From: JACKFB01 sp041389525
Lineage (GTDB): Bacteria; Myxococcota_A; UBA9042; PHBI01; JACKFB01
NCBI GenBank assembly: GCA_041389525.1
Contig: JAWKRR010000006.1
Location: 1 to 64,000, forward strand
Reading direction: 5' to 3'
DNA length: 64,000 bases
In this document: piece by piece, positions 32,601 through 45,319 of the stretch
How positions within the stretch are numbered: the first letter of the stretch is position 1
Layout of the letters: each line of letters opens with the position of its first letter
The notes under the pieces: generated by a model
The model's input: only the letters and a program-made list of their open reading frames with translations
Databases searched by the model: none
Told to the model about the DNA's origin: nothing
Program-made: the position numbers and the translations under genes

Positions 32601-34685
32601 GGGGTAGTCGACGTACAGCTGGGTCGGCGCGTCGACGTCCAGCGTGTCGAAGCTCAGCTCGCCCGTGACGGTCGGGCACACGACGCAGAGGCCGCGAATC
32701 TCCAGGTCGGCCCTGAGGTTTTTGACCGCCGCGAGGAAGACCAGGCCGTCCGCGTTGGCGTCCACGCTGATGGACTCGATGTCGAAGTCGATGCGGGTGG
32801 CGACCGCCTCGTACAAGCCGTCGAGCAGCGTGATGGGGCCGGGCTCGAGGTCGGCCGGGTTGATCTGCCGGAAGATGAGCTCCGCGATGGTCCCGAGGTC
32901 GTCGGGCGGCACGTCGCGCACGCCGTCGTCGGCGGCCTGCTGCCCGTAAAACACGCCGATGCCGGCGGGCAGCACGGAGGCGAGCGGGGCGTTGGCCGCC
33001 GGCTTGTAGTAGGTGGTCGACCAGGTGAAGCTCTGGACGCGCTTGTGCACTTGGCCCGCCGCGTCGGTCGCCACGAAGACCAGCGCGTTGCCGCCGACCT
33101 CTGCGTCCACCATGAGGTCGAAGGCGCCCGACGGGCTCAGGGGGACGGGCGCGCCGTTGAGCGTGAACCCGGTGATCTCACCGGCGCCGCTGCTGACGCT
33201 GCCGCGCACGCGCACCGAGGGCGTCGCCGACTGGAGGGTCGCGGCGCGGGCGGGCTCGAGCACCTCGATGGCCGGGCGGCAGGCGGCGGTCGGGGTCAGC
33301 TCGTACTTACAGCCGACGCCGGGCTTGCAGTAGTCCGTCGTGCAGGGGTCGCCGTCGTTGCAGGACACGGGCTTGGACGAGCACGCGCCGCCCGCACACA
33401 CCTCGTCCTTGGTGCACGGGTCCTTGTCGGTGCACGGCGCGTCGTTGGGGGCGTTCACGCAGCCGACGGCGGGGTCGCAGGCGTCGTCGGTGCAGGGGTT
33501 GCTGTCGCCGCAGTTGAGGACCGCGCCGGGCACGCAGACGCCGGCAGCGCAGACGTCGCCGACCGTGCAGGCCGTCCCGTCCTCGCAGGGCAGCGTGTTC
33601 GGGACGTGCTGGACGCCGCCCGCGGGGTCGCAGAGATCGGTGGTGCATGGGTTGCCGTCGTCGAGACCGGCCGGCGGCGTGCCACGGCACAGCCCGGCCA
33701 CGCAGACGTCGCCGGTGGTGCAGGCGTTCTGGTCGTCGCAGGCGGCGTTGTTGGGCGGGTAGACGCAGCCCTTGAAGCGGTCGCAGGCGTCGTCGGTGCA
33801 GGGGTTCTGGTCGGCGCAGAGGTGGCCGACGTCGACGTGCTGGCACGCGCCCGCGGCGTCGCAATAGTCCGCCGTGCAGGCGTCGAAGTCGCCGCAGAAC
33901 CTCGGCGCGCCAACGCAGAGGCCGCCGGCGCAGTGGTCGTCGGTGGTGCAGGGGTCGCCGTCGTCGCACTGCCCGTCGACGGGGACGGCCACGCAGCCCA
34001 GGCCGGGGTCGCAGCCGCTGACGGCGCAGGGGCCGGCCGCAGGCGGGCAGGCGATGGCCTCACCGCCCGCGCAAGCGCCCGTGGCGCACGTGGAGCCCAC
34101 GGTGCAGGCGTCGCCGTCGTCGCAGGGGCCGGTGTGAGACACGCTGACGCAGCCGATCTCGGGCTGGCATGTGTCGTGGGTGCATGGGTCGCCGTCGTCG
34201 CAGCGGGCGTCGGTGATGACGCACTCGCCGTCGACGCAGGCGGCGATCGTGCAGGCGTCGTCGGTCTCGCCGCAGATGGCGCCGTCTTTGGGGGTCCAGC
34301 CGGTCGGGTCGACGACCACGAGGCAGACGACGCAGGCGTTGTCGGGGTCGGCGGCCTCGTTGGGGTGGCAGACCCCGTCGATGTCGCACTGGTCGGGGGG
34401 GCAGCCGGAGGGGACGACCTCGGGCGGTGGCGCGTCCTCGTCCGCGGCGTCGGGGTCGGCGGCGTCGGGGTCGGCGGCGTCGGGCGCGGCGGAGTCGGGG
34501 TCGGCGGCGTCGGGCGCGGCGTCGGCGAGCCCCAGGTCGCCTCCGGAGTCCAGGCCGGGCGTGTCCGGGGCCAGCGCGCCGTCGGGCGCCGCTCCCGGCC
34601 CGCCGCCACCGCCGCACGCGGCCGACGCGAGCAGGAGCGCGGCGACGGCGACCAGGTGCCGCCATGGCGCGAGGCGATCACTCAT
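29622..34685 (-). CDS. Giant Cys-rich lipoprotein (1687 aa), second gene of the operon
   Basis: The protein has a signal peptide with lipobox SAAC (~24), an Asp/Ala/Pro tether (to ~90), and ten or so N-terminal Cys-rich repeats (CDDGDPCT-type, ~95-475). An Ig-like segment follows (IEVLEPARAATLQSATPSVRVRGSV). A long Cys-poor middle (~560-1060) has alternating amphipathic helices and strands (DDVLNAVFYSLWMGGLLEFEL). Finally there are about five ~80-residue repeats (CQSGQCLVGGTCGC, CGxxxWCDxxGxC, YTPxSKxYGxxC) to ~1685. The 3' repeats are visible in DNA with a ~240-bp period (about 29900-31100). It overlaps the upstream gene by 8 bp and the downstream gene by 4 bp. No enzymatic motif is seen. 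The middle region may be lipid-binding (TULIP-like), a tentative idea. Confidence 0.82.
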   Translation of the reverse strand: MSDRLAPWRHLVAVAALLLASAACGGGGGPGAAPDGALAPDTPGLDSGGDLGLADAAPDAADPDSAAPDAADPDAADPDAADEDAPPPEVVPSGCPPDQCDIDGVCHPNEAADPDNACVVCLVVVDPTGWTPKDGAICGETDDACTIAACVDGECVITDARCDDGDPCTHDTCQPEIGCVSVSHTGPCDDGDACTVGSTCATGACAGGEAIACPPAAGPCAVSGCDPGLGCVAVPVDGQCDDGDPCTTDDHCAGGLCVGAPRFCGDFDACTADYCDAAGACQHVDVGHLCADQNPCTDDACDRFKGCVYPPNNAACDDQNACTTGDVCVAGLCRGTPPAGLDDGNPCTTDLCDPAGGVQHVPNTLPCEDGTACTVGDVCAAGVCVPGAVLNCGDSNPCTDDACDPAVGCVNAPNDAPCTDKDPCTKDEVCAGGACSSKPVSCNDGDPCTTDYCKPGVGCKYELTPTAACRPAIEVLEPARAATLQSATPSVRVRGSVSSGAGEITGFTLNGAPVPLSPSGAFDLMVDAEVGGNALVFVATDAAGQVHKRVQSFTWSTTYYKPAANAPLASVLPAGIGVFYGQQAADDGVRDVPPDDLGTIAELIFRQINPADLEPGPITLLDGLYEAVATRIDFDIESISVDANADGLVFLAAVKNLRADLEIRGLCVVCPTVTGELSFDTLDVDAPTQLYVDYPDLPDGSGPDTSADKVIRASLSGTTVTLSEAKIQLDGDVLDFLLGDLLTLLANAFRGSIEGGLAGSFTPTLVTLLSSALRAFRLNFDFNVPSLAGGPPMRAMVRTRPTELTHASDGIDFHFDTGVAPKSKVIDYDNLGVPRRVDCDTSALSDAGMTLLESAPIEFGLKDDVLNAVFYSLWMGGLLEFELPDALYAGVDMANQGVTDLVIRVSGMSAPTLDDCDGVRLAIGDLRFTISMSLLGQPATLVVYVSLEADLDAVITDDGLIQIGLSAVTKVDAEVEVVDEALLGLTDTIDALVSDTLIPSLIVFLAGEPLAEFPLPALNFNLGDGVPSNSKLTVTGTEAIRNGGTYVKALMAPDLACDGVEVPCPEGRYCLEGACVSCTEHAHCQDPTGETDQYCTQDTSFWGLSRCVDKQPSGDSSRCEDAVECVRDYCIDGFCRDCLSHADCQGLTYCLEHMCVAQIFEGLPCKAGYECQSGQCGSFPEEFCYTPDSKGYGVDCKVQAQCTSGQCLVGGTCGCGGDHNECGPTQYCGVTGACGAKQPNGVPCLGDVECLSNTCAGVCLDCVDAADCGENQFCELGACKGVLPDNTACTSAAHCQSGYCNLYCYTPSSVSYGGECRVMAQCKSGQCLADNTCGCKGNAANCGGGQWCDALGYCHPKASDGTLCAGNTECQSGKCGPFGESFCYTPASKSYGQGCKVQAECQSGQCLVGGTCGCKGSDANCGSGKWCDIVGSCHPKSPDGGACAGPTECQSGACGPFGQAFCYTPASKDYDQGCKVGAECKSGQCLVGGTCGCAGSHANCAGSSWCDTLGSCQPAAAFGTPCLNGFECASTYCAVTCVDCKTQAHCGAGKLCAESGKCYTPNSKTYGQPCVKGDECKSGQCLIGGTCGCNGSNGNCAGSDWCDALGSCQAPRPNGGVCTQHYQCENYCKAGFCQNCATDAHCSSSQFCNGAGNCEAKHGNGWPCVEARVCSSDCCVSVCVAGWVCGK

Positions 34686-36426
34686 AGTTTCCCCCGACCA
34701 GGCCGGTGACGAACCCGAAGGCCTTGATGTCGCAGAGCGTGCGCAGGGACGCCTCGGTCAGGGCGCCCGTGTCGTCGCGCTCGAGCAGGCCGATGCACGC
34801 GGTCTGGGTGGCGCCGTCGCAGGGCGCGTAGGTCCCGCCGAACCCGCAGACCACCGGGCCCACCGTGGAGGCCTCGGCCAGGATCGACGGCGCCGAGGCC
34901 GCGTCCTTGGGCACGCACACCTGAAAACTGTCATATCCCGCCTCGTTGTCCGAGGTGAAGCCAGCCTCGGCCAGGCCGCAGTCCCAGACGCACTGGCTGG
35001 CCAGGCAGGTCTTACCGAGCTCGCAGTTGCAGTCGTTGATGCAGGCGACGCAGCCCGACAGCAGGCTACAGATCCCCACGGTGCAGGTCGGGTCGAAGTT
35101 GCACTGGATGACGGCGCACTGCGCCGAGTAGGCCTCGCAGTAAGACCCGGCCAGGCCCTCGCAGCCTTTGCCCGTGGTCGTGTCGCACGGCACGCTGGCG
35201 ACGCAGTCCCCCGTCCACGGCGCGCAGACCTCGCCGGCCGGGCAGCTCGCGCCGGCGCAGCCGTCATCGACGCAGGTGCGAGCCAGCGAGTCGCAGTAGC
35301 TCCCGGCCGGGCACACCGAGTCGAACCCGCACTCGGTACAGCGCCCGTCGTCGACGCGCTCGCGCATGTAGACCACCTGGACGGCCGCCACGGCCGGCGT
35401 GCTGAAGACCTGCCCCGCGCACTCCGGGTCGTCGGGGACGTGGCGACGGCTGTCGTGGCTCTGAAGCCAGCCGCCACCGGGCAGCTCGACCTCCCCCGAG
35501 GCGTCGACCAAGAGCGGCTGCCCATCCACGACCACACGCACCGGCGGCGCCTCAAAGGGCACGTTCAGGCTGATGGCCCCGTCGGAGGCCTCGCACACAA
35601 AGGACGCCTGCGCGCCAGCAGCGGTGCACTCCGTCTGGGCGAGCTGCTCGACGGTCGGGCAGGGCACGTGACCACAATCCGCGGCCACGCCCGCCGTGGG
35701 AGCCCCGCTTTGTCGAAACAGGACGACGCGGTCGGCCTCGTCCCAGACGCCCAGCAGGCCGAAGGCCGGCTTGCCGCCGACCAGCGGCGACGTCGCCACC
35801 AGCCAGTAGCGCGCGCCCGGCTCGAGCGGGAGCGCCGCCGTCGAGGTCACGAAGTAGCGGACCCCTTCATCCGTGACCACCTCGACGCGGTGCGCGAACA
35901 AGCCGAAGAGCCCCAGCAGCCGCCGCTCCCGACGCACGACCCGCGCCCACGTGGCGAGGCTGGCGACGATCTTGGTGCCGCTGCGAACGTCGACACTGAC
36001 CGGCCGCAGCTCGGTCGGAGGCGCGCAGTCCTCAGTGAACGGCGGGTCGATGAGATCGGGGCCGGGGTCGGAGTCCGCGGCCGCGTCGGCGTCGGCCCCG
36101 GAGTCGCCATCGGCGTCGGCGTCGGCGTCGGAGTCGGAGTCGGCGGCCGAGTCGGCGGCCGAGTCGGCGTCGGCGTCGGCGTCGGCATCGGCCCCGGAGT
36201 CAGCCTCGACCCTGGCATCGGCATCGGCCCTGGCATCGGCATCGGCTCCGGAATCGGCGTCGGCATCGGCCCCGGCATCGCCCGCCGCGCCCGCCTCGAC
36301 CTCACCCCCGCCGCCCGGGTCCGCCGCCGAGCCGCCGCCGGCGCAGCCCGCGGCCAGCGCGGCCAGCGCCAACCACACCCAGAACGCGGCGCGTCGCGGA
36401 GGCGATCGGAGTGCCTCGACCGTCAA
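34678..36426 (-). CDS. Lipoprotein with (Ala/Ser-Asp)n tether and Cys-rich C-terminus, first gene of the operon
   Basis: A 582-aa lipoprotein with lipobox LAAGC (~28), then a Gly-rich linker and a ~75-residue low-complexity Ala/Ser-Asp tether (to ~120) encoded by hexanucleotide repeats. The middle domain (~125-310) is unrecognised and includes VVVDGQPLLVDASGEVELPGG. The C-terminal ~250 residues contain about thirty Cys (CPAGSYCDS, CAGASCPAGEVCAPWTGDC, CNCELGKTC). The start is read as TTG 36426, just behind an AAGGGGGGGG tract that acts as a very strong but G-homopolymeric ribosome-binding site. It overlaps the 1687-aa gene by 8 bp, so the three lipoproteins form one operon read from 36426 to 27568. 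Confidence 0.78.
   Translation of the reverse strand: MTVEALRSPPRRAAFWVWLALAALAAGCAGGGSAADPGGGGEVEAGAAGDAGADADADSGADADARADADARVEADSGADADADADADSAADSAADSDSDADADADGDSGADADAAADSDPGPDLIDPPFTEDCAPPTELRPVSVDVRSGTKIVASLATWARVVRRERRLLGLFGLFAHRVEVVTDEGVRYFVTSTAALPLEPGARYWLVATSPLVGGKPAFGLLGVWDEADRVVLFRQSGAPTAGVAADCGHVPCPTVEQLAQTECTAAGAQASFVCEASDGAISLNVPFEAPPVRVVVDGQPLLVDASGEVELPGGGWLQSHDSRRHVPDDPECAGQVFSTPAVAAVQVVYMRERVDDGRCTECGFDSVCPAGSYCDSLARTCVDDGCAGASCPAGEVCAPWTGDCVASVPCDTTTGKGCEGLAGSYCEAYSAQCAVIQCNFDPTCTVGICSLLSGCVACINDCNCELGKTCLASQCVWDCGLAEAGFTSDNEAGYDSFQVCVPKDAASAPSILAEASTVGPVVCGFGGTYAPCDGATQTACIGLLERDDTGALTEASLRTLCDIKAFGFVTGLVGGNYE
36056..36290. repeat. Hexanucleotide (gtcggc/gtcgga) low-complexity tract
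   Basis: An imperfect 6-bp repeat inside the lipoprotein gene at 34678-36426, encoding the Ala-Asp/Ser-Asp tether. The period is a multiple of three, so gain or loss of units changes tether length without shifting frame. Purest part around 36110-36200. Confidence 0.8.
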
Positions 36427-36634
36427 TTCCCCCCCCTTGAAGACCCGGCACGGGCAAATGACCGCGCAGACTGACGACCTGGAACTGCCACGTCGGCCGA
36501 AGGCCCGCGCGCTAGCATCCTGTACCCGCTTGAAAAGGTAGGCAGTCGGAGCGGGACGGTCAATTCGAAATGCCCGAAATTGCCGAGCGGCCGAGACCCG
36601 TATGGCGGCGCCGACCGGCTGGGACGGGAGGGGG

Positions 36635-37813
36635 TCAGCGGCGCAGTCTGTGCTTGACCCAGCGCAGCGCCGGCATACTGGACACCAGCCAATTGCTCGC
36701 GGGCGCGCCGGTGCCCACCAGCATGTGCGCGATGGGGCGGCGGCCGGCCCAGAGCTGCCCGATCATCGGGTGGTCGGGCGTGGCGCAGGAGTCCATCCAC
36801 GCGATCTCGGGCCGCGCTTGCATGTCCAGCAGACCCTCGACCTCGAGCAGGACGCCGGTCGAGTACTTTCGCCACGCCTCGTCGTAGGCGGTCTTGAAGG
36901 CGAAGCCGCCGTCTCGGGTGAGGAAATCGACGCTCTGGGCGATGGCCCGGCCGTCCAGACGCATCGACGTTCCGCGCAGGCGCCCGCGCGCGTGCGCGGC
37001 AACGGCGACCGTGCGAAAAAACCGAGCGCTGGCCGGGTCGCTGGCCATGGCGGTCCCGCTTCGGCCTTTCCAGCCCGAAGCCTCGAGCGCCAGGAACTCC
37101 TCGGCGAAGGCCGCGGCGTCGCAGGCGGCGGACAGGTGCGTCACCGTCAGCTCGCCGCGCTCGCCGAGGCGCCGGCGTTGGCGACGCAGCTCGTGGCGCC
37201 GGCCCCGCGACACGAGGCGGCCGAGCCCCGGCTCAACCGGCACCGGCGCGCGGCGGTACATCGGCCGCGAGTAGCCTCCCGCGAGCCAGCGCGGCTGACT
37301 CAGGGCCTCCACCGCGCCGTGGATGGCGCCACCGCCCGAGATCGTGTCCAGGCGAAGCGCCGCGCGGGGGCCGACCTCCGCGCGGATCCAGTCGCAGAGC
37401 GCCTTCAGCGCGGCGTGCGCGTACCCCGGGCGAACCAGCGGTGTCGACAAGAACGCGTAGCGGTGCTCCCAGATCCGGACGGCCGGCGCGGGGATCGCGG
37501 GGTGGGCCCGGATGACGTCGACCGGGAACGCCGCCCACAGCGGGTGACTCGGGCCGCTCGCGCCCGCGGCTTGGACCAGCACCAGGCTCACCGTCGCGTC
37601 GCCCAGCGTCTCCCAAGCGGCGCGCATGAACCAGTGCTCGTGGAACACGTTCGGCTCGGCTGCCCCGTCGGCCAGCGCCTCGAGCGCGGCGACCCAAGGG
37701 CCCATCTCGGCCGGGGCGCGCAGCACGGTGACGGCGCTGGGAGGTCGTGAGATCCTTCGAAAGAAGCCTCTGATGGTCGTCTCGCGTGCGGCGCCCGCGC
37801 AGGGCTGGTGCAT
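36635..37813 (-). CDS. BioF2-like (CelD-type) acetyltransferase domain protein
   Basis: A 392-aa cytosolic protein. LVSRGRRHELRRQRRRLGERG (~200-220) followed by FLALEASGWKGRSGTAMASD (~250-270) and FFRTVAVAAHARGRLRGTSMRLDGRAIAQSVDF is the signature of the GNAT-like BioF2 acetyltransferase family (CelD). YDEAWRKYSTGVLLEVEGL is the substrate-side helix of that family. Such enzymes often act in polysaccharide or lipid modification; the substrate here is unknown. Start chosen at ATG 37813; an upstream TTG at 37873 would add 20 residues. It stands alone, 209 bp after the lipoprotein operon promoter and 189 bp from the UvrA stop. No regulatory sites are recognised. Confidence 0.8.
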   Translation of the reverse strand: MHQPCAGAARETTIRGFFRRISRPPSAVTVLRAPAEMGPWVAALEALADGAAEPNVFHEHWFMRAAWETLGDATVSLVLVQAAGASGPSHPLWAAFPVDVIRAHPAIPAPAVRIWEHRYAFLSTPLVRPGYAHAALKALCDWIRAEVGPRAALRLDTISGGGAIHGAVEALSQPRWLAGGYSRPMYRRAPVPVEPGLGRLVSRGRRHELRRQRRRLGERGELTVTHLSAACDAAAFAEEFLALEASGWKGRSGTAMASDPASARFFRTVAVAAHARGRLRGTSMRLDGRAIAQSVDFLTRDGGFAFKTAYDEAWRKYSTGVLLEVEGLLDMQARPEIAWMDSCATPDHPMIGQLWAGRRPIAHMLVGTGAPASNWLVSSMPALRWVKHRLRR

Positions 37814-38002
37814 CGTGCCGGCCGCGGAGCGACCAAGGCCCGCGATTGAAGAGGCTCCAGCGCGCGAGATCAACCAGAACGCGCGGTGGTCCCGACACCG
37901 CGGGCAGCAACCGTCGGGCGCATCCGAACTGCCAGGCGCCTCCTCATGGCTCGCCCCACCCGGACGGCCCGCCGCGGAGGGGCCGCCCCCGACGCCGCAT
38001 TC

Positions 38003-43324
<5,322 letters not shown>

Positions 43325-43351
43325 GCGTCCTTCCCGGGCCGCCAAGGGCCG

Positions 43352-44089
43352 TCAGCGCCGCTCGACCCGGTCGCCCCGAAAGACGAGCGGGTGCGGGCAG
43401 ATGGGGTAGCGCGACGCCGCGTACAGCTCGGCGGTCGCGCTGGCGTCGGCGGCTGGGCCGACCAGCAGGTGGTCGCGGTCGGGGATGGCCACCGGCACGC
43501 CGCCGTCCTGGCCCAAGTGGTAGAAGACGTCGCCGACGATGACCGCGCGCGCCGCGTCGTAGCCATCGCCCAGCGCGACCATCGGGTCGTGCCAGTCGAG
43601 CTCGGCGCGGTGATACAGGTGCGAGCGGGCCCCGGCGTCCACGGTCCCCGGCGTCACGGCCCAGCGCGCGTGCTGGCCCTTGGTGATGTGGCTGAACTTC
43701 CAGCCCTCGTCGCGGACGTAGAGCACGACGAGGCCGGCGCCGAAATCGCGAGACATCAGCTGCTCGCTCTCGGGCGCGCCCCGCCCCGCCAGCACGGCCG
43801 CGTAGGCGTCGACGAAGCGCCGGCTCTCGACCTTGGGCAGCAGCGTCGTCGCCCCGGTCGCGAAGTCCTCGTTGGCCGCGCGTCCCGGGTACTTGATGGC
43901 CGCCTCGAGCCCCGCCGCGACGGCCATCAGCTCGCCGCGCGCGTCGGCCTCGGTCAGCCCGAGGATCGGCAGATCAGCCAGGGCGTGGCGCTCTTTTTCG
44001 TAGGTCACGACGAAGCCGTCGGCCGTCGCCTCCAGCCCCAGCCGCACCTTGCTCAGCACCGTGGCGAGCGCTTCGACGTGGTCCTGCAT
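43352..44089 (-). CDS. DUF1444 (YtpQ-like) family protein, tentative
   Basis: A 245-aa soluble protein without signal peptide or membrane segment. The pattern RDFGAGLVVLYVRDEGWKFSHITKGQHARWAV and VAIPDRDHLLVGP resembles the DUF1444/YtpQ family, whose members have a central (V)LYV...F...T...L.RW.V block and a P-x-RD-x-L(L/V) block. The biochemical role of that family is unknown. ATG 44089 is the first start in frame. It lies 27 bp upstream of the tandem UvrA start, on the same strand, suggesting co-transcription with it, and 45 bp after the HDOD gene stop. The three genes could form one transcription unit. Family assignment was made by eye and needs a profile search. Confidence 0.55.
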   Translation of the reverse strand: MQDHVEALATVLSKVRLGLEATADGFVVTYEKERHALADLPILGLTEADARGELMAVAAGLEAAIKYPGRAANEDFATGATTLLPKVESRRFVDAYAAVLAGRGAPESEQLMSRDFGAGLVVLYVRDEGWKFSHITKGQHARWAVTPGTVDAGARSHLYHRAELDWHDPMVALGDGYDAARAVIVGDVFYHLGQDGGVPVAIPDRDHLLVGPAADASATAELYAASRYPICPHPLVFRGDRVERR

Positions 44090-44134
44090 CGCCGCGGACG
44101 CTAGCCGATCGCCCGCGCCCAGACCAGCGCTCGT

Positions 44135-45097
44135 TCAGTACGCGGCGAGCGCTTTGTGGGCGTCCTTCATGATGAGGTCCAGCGCCTGCTTCGACAGCGA
44201 CAGGGTCTCGACGGCCAGCTTCATCTGGTCGAGGGGGGTCTCGTCGTGCCCCATGCCCGGCGCCATCTCGCGGCCGCAGGTCTCGGCGGGCGTGCGCTGG
44301 AAGGGGCCGAAGCCCAGGCGCGTCGCCATGTAGTCGGAGATCGCGATGATCGCGCTCATCGGGTGCACGGTCGAGCCGGAGCGGATCTGGTGGTGGTGGC
44401 CGATGACCCAGATCACCTCGTCGGGCATGCCCCAGGCGCGGGCGACGATCTCGGCGCGCTGCTCGTGTTCGTGGGCGATGGACGGGATGACGATGTCGAG
44501 GGGCGGGCGCTCGATGTTGCGCGGCAGCTCGTTGAGGACCAGCAGCGAGGTCACGATGCCGATGTCGTGGATGAGGCCGGCCAGGAACGCGTACTCGGCG
44601 TCCCAGGTGGCGTAGCGGCAGACGATGCGCGCGACGTGGGCGGTGGCGCGGCTGTGGGACGACAGGTCCGCCATCAGCTCGCCGTACGCGTCGGCACGGA
44701 AGACGCGGGCGTTCATCGCCACCTCGAGGGCGACGTCGCGCACCAGCTTGAGGCCCAGGCGCACGACCGCCTCTTTGAGCGAGCGGACCTGGCCGCGGCC
44801 ACCGTGCAGCGGCGACTTGCACAGCTTGAGCACGCCGCTGGCGAGGACGGGGTCCTTCTCCAGCATGGCGACGACCGCCGGGACCGTGACGTCGGGGCTG
44901 TTCGCGACCTGCATGAGGTCCAGCGCGACAGCGGGCAGGACCGGCGGGCGGTAGCTGGGCGACGAGAAGGTCTCGCGGATGCGGCGGTCCAGGTCGAGCT
45001 GGGCGACCATGACGCCGTCGGTCTCGGCGATGGTGTGCCGGCCGTTTCCGTAGTTGGGATTGAGGATCTGAGCCGAGAGCCCCGCGCGACTGTCCAT
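44135..45097 (-). CDS. HDOD-domain protein
   Basis: A 320-aa cytosolic signalling protein. The HDOD domain covers ~45-260: RPPVLPAVALDLMQVANSPDVTVPAVVAMLEKDPVLASGVLKLCKSP is the characteristic N-terminal helix block, and LIHDIGIVTSLLVLNE carries an HD-like motif. GHHHQIR and YMATRLGFGP follow. HDOD proteins are related to HD phosphohydrolases but often lack full metal sites, and many take part in motility, chemotaxis or second-messenger networks in proteobacteria. ATG 45097 is supported by the N-terminal alignment; about 40 extra residues precede the domain. It is divergent from the WD40 gene at 45320 across a 222-bp region in which no promoter is obvious. Confidence 0.9.
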   Translation of the reverse strand: MDSRAGLSAQILNPNYGNGRHTIAETDGVMVAQLDLDRRIRETFSSPSYRPPVLPAVALDLMQVANSPDVTVPAVVAMLEKDPVLASGVLKLCKSPLHGGRGQVRSLKEAVVRLGLKLVRDVALEVAMNARVFRADAYGELMADLSSHSRATAHVARIVCRYATWDAEYAFLAGLIHDIGIVTSLLVLNELPRNIERPPLDIVIPSIAHEHEQRAEIVARAWGMPDEVIWVIGHHHQIRSGSTVHPMSAIIAISDYMATRLGFGPFQRTPAETCGREMAPGMGHDETPLDQMKLAVETLSLSKQALDLIMKDAHKALAAY

Positions 45098-45319
45098 GTG
45101 TGCTCCCCCGCATTCGCAGCGTTGTCGTCGGGGTAAACATCGGTCCCGGCCACCCCATACTTGAGAGAAAGTACGCGCTCGAGACGGTCGAGCTGGCTTG
45201 ACACAGCAGGGGCGGGGCCCAGCGCGCGAATCGGCTCCGGAAGCCTGTTTGCGCGTGCGGTGTCCGTCGCGTGGCGGGGGGGCGTTGCGGCGGGCGGGGC
45301 TGTGCTAGGCTGCTCGCCG

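Noticed and set aside
29712..34709. A 1665-codon plus-strand open frame
   Set aside because: It is opposite the 1687-aa lipoprotein, whose lipobox, Cys spacing and gene overlaps are coherent; the antisense frame has no motif.
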